This document shows positions 44,185 to 51,597 of a DNA stretch of 64,000 nt, in pieces (position 1 is the stretch's first letter; every line of letters begins with the position of its first letter). This DNA is from Aquibacillus saliphilus (GTDB lineage Bacteria > Bacillota > Bacilli > Bacillales > Amphibacillaceae). The translations under genes and the position numbers were made by a program. The notes below the pieces were generated by a model. The model was not told where the DNA came from. It did not search any database and saw nothing but the letters and a program-made list of their open reading frames with translations. The DNA lies in contig NZ_JAIZAP010000013.1 of NCBI RefSeq assembly GCF_020404745.1, forward strand, positions 62,001-126,000. The letters run 5' to 3'.

Positions 44185-44925
44185 TTATAGGTGATGAAGC
44201 CATAGAGAGATAAATATCCCAATTGCAGTTATGAAACCGACACTTGGTCCACCCTCCTTATATGCTTCTGGCATCATCGTTGAAGCCACCATTGAAATAA
44301 TTGCACCTCCAGCGAAAGCACTCATTATTGCCTTTATACTATCTGATGCTGATTCAAGCATGACTCCACCTAATGACGATAGTGCCGAGAAAAACACAAC
44401 AAATAACCACAGTATGATTATTTTCTTTTTTGAAAATCCATGTTTTTGCAGTCCTACTGTGCTCGATAATCCTTCAGGTAGATTACTAATAAATATCGAA
44501 ATGACTAAAGCTAAACTAACTGATCCCCCACCAATCAAACTCATTCCAATCATAGCTGATTCGGGTAAAGTATCCATGACAGTGCCTATAAATAACCCCA
44601 GGCTTGATTCCTCGGAACCGGAAGAATTCTGATCATTATCTTTTTCAGATTTCTTTCTTTGGCGGCCACCTTTACGTGAAACTAAAATGTCTAAGATAGT
44701 AAATACCAAAGCTCCTCCTAAGAAACCAATTGCTATTTCTAAAAACCCGCTAATTTCAAGGGCTCCTTCTAGTAACTCATACGTTGTCGCTCCAATCAAT
44801 GCACCCGTTCCAAGAGCCATAATAAAACCGATTATTCTTTTTGGGATAGAAAACTGTAGAACTATTAACGCGCCGAGTAAGGTAGCTGACGCAGCAAGTG
44901 TACCCCATAAGATGGCATTCCACAT
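44185..44925 (-). CDS. ZIP-family metal transporter homologue lacking canonical histidines
   Basis: A 246-residue membrane protein with eight hydrophobic segments and a charged cytoplasmic loop (about residues 84-106, RKGGRQRKKSEKDN) between the third and fourth. The fourth and fifth segments align with the ZIP metal site but read DTLPESAMIG and SNLPEGLSS, so the usual His of HxxPEG is Asp or Ser in both. Metal transport (Zn, Fe, Mn) is inferred from the family; the altered site may change specificity. ATG with GGGGGC upstream. Monocistronic with its own terminator. Confidence 0.8.
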   Translation of the reverse strand: MWNAILWGTLAASATLLGALIVLQFSIPKRIIGFIMALGTGALIGATTYELLEGALEISGFLEIAIGFLGGALVFTILDILVSRKGGRQRKKSEKDNDQNSSGSEESSLGLFIGTVMDTLPESAMIGMSLIGGGSVSLALVISIFISNLPEGLSSTVGLQKHGFSKKKIIILWLFVVFFSALSSLGGVMLESASDSIKAIMSAFAGGAIISMVASTMMPEAYKEGGPSVGFITAIGIFISLWLHHL

Positions 44926-45016
44926 TTGAAGAGGCCCCCTTAGGCAAAAACATATCTCTTGTTTATAAGCTCTTCAATTCGGGATTAGTTTATTCTTTGT
45001 TTAAGACAAAAACAAA

Positions 45017-45343
45017 TTACATAAACACATTTGTTAAATAATGATCCTGTTCTATGTTAATTCCGCGTTCAATTAATTGGTTCCATATCATCCGATCTAA
45101 CAAATACGGTCCATTATTTTTCAAATTACTAACCTGATCCCTAGTTAACTTTAAAGAAAAGATCTTCGAACTTACATGAAACACAATCAGACACCCAGAT
45201 TGTGTTTCCCAATTTACAATTATTTCAGGATTAAAATTTGATTCAATTAATTTTCGTCTCACACAATCTGTTACATGGCTTAGGAATCTTTCCTCATTCA
45301 TATTTTTAGCCATATAACCTCTCGCCATTCCATTTGCATTCAT
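45017..45343 (-). CDS. Uncharacterised small protein under a SAM-I riboswitch
   Basis: A 108-residue soluble protein (start ATG 45343, nine bases after AGAGGGAG) that I cannot assign to a family. Sequence blocks that look conserved are HVTDCVRRKLIESNF, IIVNWETQSGCLIVFHV and GPYLLDRMIWNQLIERGI. It has no membrane segment and only two cysteines. It lies directly downstream of a SAM-I riboswitch with its own promoter and terminator (45411-45578), so it should be made when S-adenosylmethionine is scarce. The leader ties it to methionine, cysteine or SAM metabolism, which is the only functional clue. Confidence 0.75.
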   Translation of the reverse strand: MNANGMARGYMAKNMNEERFLSHVTDCVRRKLIESNFNPEIIVNWETQSGCLIVFHVSSKIFSLKLTRDQVSNLKNNGPYLLDRMIWNQLIERGINIEQDHYLTNVFM

Positions 45344-45410
45344 TAACAAACACTCCCTCTTATTTCTATTGCTTTGAATGAATATAGTTTAAAAGAAGGA
45401 TATAAAACAC

Positions 45411-45453
45411 AAAAAATCCCTTTGCTTTTAAATGCAAAAGGATTCCCGTTTTC
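45411..45453 (-). terminator. SAM-riboswitch terminator
   Basis: On the minus strand AATCCTTTTGC pairs with GCAAAGGGATT around ATTTAAAA, followed by TTTTGTGTTTT. It lies about 70 bases upstream of the 108-residue gene and within the distance expected for an S-box terminator. Confidence 0.85.
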
Positions 45454-45457
45454 CGTT

Positions 45458-45562
45458 CCTTATCATTCAAAGCTAAATGCTTTGCTGGTAGAAGCACCTT
45501 GTTCAATCAAAAACAGGTTGCTGTGGAGTCTATGAGCCAGTGCTCTCGTCCACTCTAGATAA
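45458..45562 (-). promoter_or_regulatory. SAM-I (S-box) riboswitch aptamer
   Basis: The minus strand carries the S-box landmarks in order: P1 strand TTATC, AGAGTGGACGAGAGCACTGGC, CAGCAACC, the variable P3 loop, AGGTGCTTCTACCAGCA, a small P4 hairpin (AAAGC/GCTTT) and the P1 closing GATAAGG. A minus-strand -10 TATAGT (45578-45573) and a -35 TTACAA place the transcription start about 4 bases before P1. SAM binding should stabilise P1 and favour the terminator. Confidence 0.93.
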
Positions 45563-45620
45563 TTATTTAATTACTATATAGTTTAACATAAAATTGTAAT
45601 ATTTGCCATTTATTTTGATT

Positions 45621-46070
45621 TCATTCAATATCGTTAATCTCAGGAAAAACATAACGATAAGAGACCGGAGATGTTAACACTGTAGAGGTATTTATAGTCC
45701 CATAAGGCATCAAGTTATCAATTAGCAATCGCATACTGTTCATACTGGTAACTGCTGCTTTTAAGAAATAACTTACATCACCCGTAACACGGTGACACTC
45801 TATGATATCCTGTTTTTGTTTAATTACTTTCTCAAACTCCTGTGGCGAAACCTTTAAACCACTTACTTGAATAATTAGCAGAATTTCTCTTCCAACAGCA
45901 GGCAGGGAAATTCTCGCACTAAACTCTTCAATGACTCCCTTATCTTCCAACCGGTGAATTCGCTCTGACACACTTGGACGGCTTAGAGCTAATTGCTTCG
46001 AAAGTTCACTAATCGTCATTCGTGCATCCTTTTGTAATATTTTCAGCAATTTCATATCAATTTGATCCAT
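45621..46070 (-). CDS. Lrp/AsnC-family transcriptional regulator
   Basis: A 149-residue Lrp-type regulator. N-terminal winged HTH at about residues 4-60 (DARMTISELSKQLALSRPSVSERIHRLE, cited by DARMTIS and SVSERIHRL) and a C-terminal RAM/AsnC effector domain at about 65-140 with QKQDIIECHRVTGDVSYFLKA. Such proteins form octamers and respond to amino acids. It has no obvious neighbour operon, and is followed by the SAM-riboswitch transcript that has its own promoter. Target genes unknown. ATG at 46070 after AAGAGAGTG. Confidence 0.88.
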   Translation of the reverse strand: MDQIDMKLLKILQKDARMTISELSKQLALSRPSVSERIHRLEDKGVIEEFSARISLPAVGREILLIIQVSGLKVSPQEFEKVIKQKQDIIECHRVTGDVSYFLKAAVTSMNSMRLLIDNLMPYGTINTSTVLTSPVSYRYVFPEINDIE

Positions 46071-46273
46071 GAATTCACTCTCTTTTCACTTTGTTAATTA
46101 TTATTTGAAATTACCTTCAATTATACCCTGTTTTTCAGCTAACTTATTCATTATTGCATATATAACACCGTTAGTTACCTCTAAAATAGAAAATAGATAT
46201 AAAAATAGGGATGTCATACACTTTTTTTTAAAAAAAGACTCTTTCCTAAGTATTTTGGCTTTTAAAGCTTCGT

Positions 46274-46843
46274 AGTTGATAGAAAATGCGACGCAACTTT
46301 TGCTTTCTTCCACTCTAAATAAATTGAGTGCGATACGGTCGCTTCTGCAGAATACTTCGCTTTCCGTGGGCACGGCCTTAGCCTCCTCAGAATCAAAGAA
46401 CGATTCTTCCGGGGTCTTCGGCCACGTGGGACTGCGATTACTCGTCCCATCGAAAACCTTTCGCTAGTCCCACAGGACAAGAGATACTTCGAAAGCATTG
46501 CCTCGCACGAAGAAAATCGATTTTAATTTTCGAGGAGTCTTCGTATTCTGCCTACGCTGAGTAGTGGTTTTCTGATTAATGAGTATCTATATGCCGTAAA
46601 ATCAACATTTCGTGAGACTCTTGCCATTTGTACAGAAAGCTTTCCTAAGCGGAGGCAATACACGAAGACTCCTGCGGGAGGAAAGGCATAGATGAGACCC
46701 CGGAGTGCGCAGCACGAGGAGGCTCATCAGCCACCCGCGGAAAGCGAAGTGTATTGCCGCAGCGCTGACATAGCACTCATCTTATAAAGAATATAAATGG
46801 AAATCAACTCAGTAGTTACGTCGGAGTCTATAGATTTTGTGTC
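46274..46843 (+). repeat. Palindrome-rich dispersed element, copy 3 (composite)
   Basis: About 570 bp. The right half (from about 46651) matches copy 1 closely, ending at the same GTCGGAGTCTATAG boundary. The left end has the same AGTTGATAGAAA-TGCGACG start, but the left half is different sequence with its own palindromic module (GCAGAATAC near 46347, GTATTCTGC near 46543). It fills most of the gap between the Lrp and YitT genes. Confidence 0.82.
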
Positions 46844-46936
46844 AGAAGCAACAACAATTTCGGCGGGACTATTGGACCACATCCCCTATCTTTCAGAAAA
46901 AAGCTTTAAAAAAAGTCACGTCTATAGGAGTCTGCC

Positions 46937-47566
46937 ATGAAGAAAATAGTATCCATATTATTTGGAATTATCTTAGTAAGTATCGGAGTAATAATCCTTA
47001 ATCGCTCGCAAATAGTTACAGGAGGAACAGCAGGACTTGCTCTAAACCTCTCCTACCTTTTCTCATCACCCTTTTCTATTATATTCTTCCTAATAAATAT
47101 TCCATTTTATATCTTCTCAGTTATCAGAATGGGTTGGAAGTTCACGATTTCGACTACCTGCTCAGTAAGTTTATTATCTGTTTTCACTAGTTTTAACTAC
47201 CTGATACCAACTTTTTCGATTCCAATTTGGATTGGTACAATCATTAGCGGTTTATTAATTGGTATTGGACTATCTTTTCTTTTTGCAAATGGCTCTTCAC
47301 TTGGGGGAGCAAATATACTCGCATTATTTCTGCACAAAAGATATAATTTTAATCCTGGTTTAACGACGTTCATCTTTGACTTTTCAGTAGTACTGACAAG
47401 CTTATACGCAGTAGGACTAACTAAAGGAATAGCCTCAGTTTTCTCAATTGCAATTACATCGTTGGTGATAAGTTACTTTAAAAACCGCATTGTAGAAAAG
47501 AATATTGTAGCCAAACCTGACAAAGAAAAGTATGTTTTAAAACGAGAAGTGACAGCTACCCAATAA
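46937..47566 (+). CDS. YitT-family membrane protein (without DUF2179 domain)
   Basis: A 209-residue YitT/DUF161-type membrane protein with five to six hydrophobic segments. The family motif NRSQIVTGGTAGLALNLSY is near residue 22 and its second-repeat counterpart ANGSSLGGANILALFLH near 118. It lacks the C-terminal DUF2179 domain of full-length YitT proteins (about 280 residues), ending instead with a charged tail; this shorter form is known. Substrate unknown. ATG with TAGGAGT upstream. Preceded by repeat copy 3 and followed by a bidirectional terminator. Confidence 0.85.
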   Translation: MKKIVSILFGIILVSIGVIILNRSQIVTGGTAGLALNLSYLFSSPFSIIFFLINIPFYIFSVIRMGWKFTISTTCSVSLLSVFTSFNYLIPTFSIPIWIGTIISGLLIGIGLSFLFANGSSLGGANILALFLHKRYNFNPGLTTFIFDFSVVLTSLYAVGLTKGIASVFSIAITSLVISYFKNRIVEKNIVAKPDKEKYVLKREVTATQ

Positions 47567-47569
47567 CCT

Positions 47570-47608
47570 AAAACCGCCAAGTACCTGTTACGGTAACTTG
47601 GCGGTTTT
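47570..47608. terminator. Bidirectional terminator between yitT-like gene and mtlD
   Basis: AAAACCGCCAAGT pairs with ACTTGGCGGTTTT around a loop of about 12 bases; T-runs on both strands. It ends both convergent transcription units. Confidence 0.9.
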
Positions 47609-47613
47609 AATTG

Positions 47614-48765
47614 TTACTTTTTTAATTCCTTTAATTGATTGATAATAATCGGCATTAAAGGATGATCCAAACTCAATCCAGATATTGTTTGCAGTGTTTG
47701 TTGATAACCCTTATTCTTAATTGTTTGTTGAAGTGAAACTGCTTCTTCGTCTTCATCAAACCGGTAAAGAAGTGCGGCAGCAATTGCTTTCGCTAAATAA
47801 ATAGGCTCTTTATCTACTTTTTCTAAATAAAGACTTGCTGGTCGAATTAAGCGATCATTTCCACCAAGTTTGCGGATCGGTCCACGTCCAACTCGTGTTA
47901 CCTCATCAGAGATATATGGGTTTACAAATCTATTAAGAATCTTAGTTATATAATTCTCGTGATTTTCCCTATCAAAATGATACATCTGAATTAAAGCCTC
48001 ACCTGATTCACTAAGTGCAGCCTTAGTCCATCCTTTTATTCGGTCAGAATCCATCGCTTCCTTAATTGTTTTGTAACCAAAGTGACGTCCAAGATATGCT
48101 ACAACTGCATGACCTGTGTTCACGGTAAATAATTTTCGTTCAATATAAGGCGCTAAATCATTTACATAGGTGATTCCATCAATTGGTGGTTTACTTCCTT
48201 TTACATCTGTATCTTCTACAACCCACTCATAATATGGTTCAACAGATACAGTTAACGGATCCTCGTTTACTTGGTTTGGAACAATTCGATCGACTGCTGA
48301 GTCCGGAAAACCGTATAACTTTACAAATTCTGCTTTCTCTTGATCTGTTACATGTTCTAAAACCTTTTCTTTTAGAAGGGAGCTACCCCCTATCATATTC
48401 TCGCAAGCAATAATAGTTAATGGTTGATCTGTGACTGATTTCCTTTGACTTAAACCCTTTGCTATTATCTCAGCTATAATTGGTAAAATATTAGGTCCTA
48501 CAGCGGTGGTAATAATATCGGCTTTAACAATTGCCTCAATAACTTTTTCAGGATTATCAACACTATTTATTCCAGATACATTTTCAACTAGGAATTCTTC
48601 TTTAAACTGATCAGCTAACACGACTTTATATTGTCGTTTTTCGTTCAACTCATCAATAATATTTTTATTTACATCGACAAACTGGGTAGTATATCCTGAC
48701 TTATATAATAAGGCTCCAATAAAACCTCTGCCAATATTGCCTGCCCCGAAATGAACTGCAAACAT
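47614..48765 (-). CDS. mtlD: Mannitol-1-phosphate 5-dehydrogenase
   Basis: A 383-residue long-chain polyol dehydrogenase that oxidises mannitol 1-phosphate to fructose 6-phosphate with NAD. The N-terminal Rossmann motif FGAGNIGRGFIGALLY is intact, as are the catalytic KLFTVNTGHAVVAYLG region near residue 213 (Lys213 plus Asn/His) and LGGNDRLIRPA near 307. Length matches MtlD (about 373-385). Last gene of mtlA-mtlR-mtlF-mtlD; the start follows directly on the mtlF stop. Confidence 0.95.
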   Translation of the reverse strand: MFAVHFGAGNIGRGFIGALLYKSGYTTQFVDVNKNIIDELNEKRQYKVVLADQFKEEFLVENVSGINSVDNPEKVIEAIVKADIITTAVGPNILPIIAEIIAKGLSQRKSVTDQPLTIIACENMIGGSSLLKEKVLEHVTDQEKAEFVKLYGFPDSAVDRIVPNQVNEDPLTVSVEPYYEWVVEDTDVKGSKPPIDGITYVNDLAPYIERKLFTVNTGHAVVAYLGRHFGYKTIKEAMDSDRIKGWTKAALSESGEALIQMYHFDRENHENYITKILNRFVNPYISDEVTRVGRGPIRKLGGNDRLIRPASLYLEKVDKEPIYLAKAIAAALLYRFDEDEEAVSLQQTIKNKGYQQTLQTISGLSLDHPLMPIIINQLKELKK

Positions 48766-49203
48766 TTAATTCACCTCATTAAACATATCTATAATATCTT
48801 CCGCTGACTTTGCATTTACTATTTTTTCAATATTATCTTCATCAGCACATACTAGAGCAATTTTAGACAAAATTTCTAAGTGCTCGTCTCCTTTACCAGC
48901 AATACCTATTAAAATTTTCACAATATTGCCGTTCCCAAAATCTATCCCCTCTGGAGCCGTCACCACAGATAACCCTGTCTCCTTTACAGCAATTTTCGCA
49001 TCCTCAGTACCATGAGGAATGGCTACATTATTACCGATAAAAGTAGAGGTCACTTGCTCACGTTCTAACATTTTATCAACATAAGACCGTTCCACATAGC
49101 CATTTTTCACAAGGATGTCTCCAGTGTAACGGATAGCTTCCTCTTTATTATCTAACGACACTTCTAAACTAATATTTTCTTTTGTTAAAATTTGTTTTGC
49201 CAT
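48766..49203 (-). CDS. mtlF: PTS mannitol-specific EIIA component
   Basis: A 145-residue EIIA of the Fru/Mtl family that passes phosphate from HPr to the cysteine of MtlA. The active histidine is in NVAIPHGTEDAKIAV near residue 65. The start is ATG 49203 (MAKQILTKENI); a longer frame up to 49248 would overlap the end of mtlR and is rejected, although the AAGGAG site is then 12 bases away, a slightly long spacing. It is coupled to mtlD with no gap. Confidence 0.93.
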   Translation of the reverse strand: MAKQILTKENISLEVSLDNKEEAIRYTGDILVKNGYVERSYVDKMLEREQVTSTFIGNNVAIPHGTEDAKIAVKETGLSVVTAPEGIDFGNGNIVKILIGIAGKGDEHLEILSKIALVCADEDNIEKIVNAKSAEDIIDMFNEVN

Positions 49204-49222
49204 AACCCTAAAACACTCCTTC

Positions 49223-51322
49223 TTATAACTTTTGATTAATATATTCATTTAATTGATGTGATAAAAATTGATTAATTCTAGATTCATCTTTTGATTGAAA
49301 AACACTTATGCTTTCCTGGCCACTGATAATCAGTCCACTGATATAACTTAGGATATCTAAACTCTCCTCTGTAGCACTACTTGGCGCAAGCATAAGTAGA
49401 ACACTATCTACATCTATCTTTTTATTATTATCCATTGAACCTACCGTAATTGCGTGATCTAGAGCATAGATAGAAAATATAGGTCTTCTGATTGATTCAT
49501 TACGCGTGTGGTATAGTGCCAGTGATGTATTAGGAATACCGAGACCTCCTAATTGTTGACGCTTAATAAGATCTTCCACAACAGACTCATTATCCTCAAT
49601 CACTTGTTCTTCCTTCAGCTTAGCACTAGCGCTTTCCAATACTTGTTCAATTGATTTCTTCCCTTTTAATTGGTATACCCGAAGTCCAAGTAATAAATCT
49701 AGTGTTACTTTAGAATAGCGTTGCATCATTTGTAGCCTATTTAAAATATTTTCTCTCGATTTCACTTCGTCTTTTTTAGCTACTGGTTTTTGCCCAGCAC
49801 CTTTACTAACCTTCAAGCGCCTTACATACCGTTTGATTTTATGAATTTCAGATTGGGTAAGAATAGGAGACGCTAGAATATATTCATTAGTCATATCTCT
49901 TAATGGAATCGTTGAAATAATTAGGTTGTAATCAGATAAATCCATTTTTTCTAGTTCAAAAAGTGATTTAGTAGTTACTTGGGTTACTTCAGGTATTTGA
50001 TGGTTTAAACGTGATGCTAACATTTTTGAAGTCCCTATTCCACTTGAACATACAACTAACGCATTCACCTCTAGATTGTCCTCGACAGTAAGTAGCGCTG
50101 ATGCAAAATGTAGGACAAGATAACCTATTTCTTCGTCTGGAAAATCTGTATCAGTAAATACTTCTTTTACTCCTAAGTCAATAATAGTAAACAGATCCTG
50201 ATAATCTTCTTTGATTTCTTTTAACAACGGATTTTTAATATTCATCTGTTTTTTTAACCGATAAATAGTCGGTTTAAGATGAGCAACTAAGTCACTTAAC
50301 AATCGTGAATTATTCGTTAATTCTTCATCAAATTGATTACTTATAAAACTTATTAACTCTTTCGCCTTATAGGCTATATCTAATGACGATTCTTCCAATA
50401 AGTAATCATGATCATATCGTATTTTTGCGCCCATTAAGTGCATGGTGATATAACCAATTTCATCATCTGGGATTTTCATTTGAAAAGCTTTTTCTAAGTC
50501 TTTAATCATTTTTTCAGCTATTTCGTATTCGTTTGTATCCTCGATATCATGAAGATAATTCGAATCAAATTGTATATTTTCTCCATGTTGAAGCCTTTCA
50601 ATTGCAAGAGCTAAATGGACAACAAGACCAATATATCCACTATCAGCTAATTCATATGGTAGTTCTGACCTCAATCTCTCTACACTTTTCTCAATTGTTA
50701 ACAATTTACTTCGATCAACCAGACCAAGCAGTCGATTAGAAATAGTATCCAACTGTTGATTGGATTTTTTTTCGATATTTTCTCGTAAAAGAGAAATGAA
50801 ATCAAATTCGTCCATATGCTGTGATATTAGATAGCTTAATGCTGCTCGTTTATTCTCTTCTTTTCCTTCGACCTTAACCCCATAACCTCTTTTACGGATA
50901 AGCTCTAATTGGTAATCTGTTAATTTCTCACCAATTTTATCTAAGTCATTACTAATTGTCGCAATTGTCACATGGAGCTCATTTGCAAGTGTAAATAATT
51001 TAATTGGTTGATTACTTTCTAATAAAGTTGAAGTAATAATCGCATGTCTTTCTTCTGGGGTGTAGTCTGTGTGTTGAACATTAAATAACGCTCTTTCTAG
51101 CAACTCTTTATCTGCCGTGTCACCTGTTATATGAATACCGACACCAGATTTCTTGCTTATCCTTAAATTGTATTGTTTAAGAAGGTCCTCAACACTTTTT
51201 AAATCTCGGTGTACCGTTCTAGAACTAACATCTAGATTGTCCGCAAGTTGCCTAATGGTTGCCTCTCCTTGTTGACTTAATAAAAATTCTAGAATCTTTC
51301 GTTCCCTACCAGAAATGTACAG
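49223..51322 (-). CDS. mtlR: PRD-containing transcriptional activator MtlR (probable CTG start)
   Basis: About 699 residues. Order: HTH_11 (1-60, RQLADNLDVSSRTVHRDL), second HTH (about 85-165), PRD1 and PRD2 (about 180-400), EIIB-like domain with cysteine in LVVCSSGIGTSKMLASRL near 420 and EIIA-like domain with histidine in LALYHTRNES near 607. MtlR activity is set by PTS phosphorylation of PRD2 and EIIB-like residues. The start is taken as CTG at 51322 (protein MYISGRERKIL), seven bases from GGAGGT; a GTG at 51331 overlaps that site. Lies between mtlA and mtlF as in Geobacillus. Confidence 0.88.
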   Translation of the reverse strand: MYISGRERKILEFLLSQQGEATIRQLADNLDVSSRTVHRDLKSVEDLLKQYNLRISKKSGVGIHITGDTADKELLERALFNVQHTDYTPEERHAIITSTLLESNQPIKLFTLANELHVTIATISNDLDKIGEKLTDYQLELIRKRGYGVKVEGKEENKRAALSYLISQHMDEFDFISLLRENIEKKSNQQLDTISNRLLGLVDRSKLLTIEKSVERLRSELPYELADSGYIGLVVHLALAIERLQHGENIQFDSNYLHDIEDTNEYEIAEKMIKDLEKAFQMKIPDDEIGYITMHLMGAKIRYDHDYLLEESSLDIAYKAKELISFISNQFDEELTNNSRLLSDLVAHLKPTIYRLKKQMNIKNPLLKEIKEDYQDLFTIIDLGVKEVFTDTDFPDEEIGYLVLHFASALLTVEDNLEVNALVVCSSGIGTSKMLASRLNHQIPEVTQVTTKSLFELEKMDLSDYNLIISTIPLRDMTNEYILASPILTQSEIHKIKRYVRRLKVSKGAGQKPVAKKDEVKSRENILNRLQMMQRYSKVTLDLLLGLRVYQLKGKKSIEQVLESASAKLKEEQVIEDNESVVEDLIKRQQLGGLGIPNTSLALYHTRNESIRRPIFSIYALDHAITVGSMDNNKKIDVDSVLLMLAPSSATEESLDILSYISGLIISGQESISVFQSKDESRINQFLSHQLNEYINQKL

Positions 51323-51465
51323 ATAACCCACCTCCCACAGTGACTCTGATTAATAGATGGTGACAACATCTAATTACTTCTACTTTGATAATAACTGTTA
51401 ATGACCGATAAAAACAATGTGTATCACTACTAAATTAGTCCAATTACTTGTTGACATTATTTAAG

Positions 51466-51550
51466 AACAAAAGTGTAGGTGCCGGAGCAGGACGTGGACA
51501 ATCCTATTATTGATTCCACATGGCAATCATTTTATAATTTCCTACACAGT
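51466..51550 (+). repeat. Short dispersed repeat, copy 3
   Basis: Begins GAACAAAAGTGTAGGTGCCGG, continues GCAGGACGTGGACAAT and ends TTTTATAATTTCCTACACAGT, next to the mtlA terminator. Most similar to copy 2 over the first 30 bases. Confidence 0.68.
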
Positions 51551-51555
51551 AAATA

Positions 51556-51590
51556 AAACCCTCCAGTACATACTAGTCACTGGAGGGTTT
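51556..51590 (-). terminator. Terminator after mtlA
   Basis: AAACCCTCCAGT pairs perfectly with ACTGGAGGGTTT around an 11-nt loop, 8 bases after the mtlA stop. It separates mtlA from mtlR, so mtlR-mtlF-mtlD need read-through or a promoter in the 51332-51465 gap. Confidence 0.88.
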
Positions 51591-51597
51591 GTTTATA

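Noticed and set aside
46101-46498. Overlapping small frames at the start of repeat copy 3
   Set aside because: They follow the repeat sequence and A/T-rich flank, with no ribosome binding site or protein-like composition.
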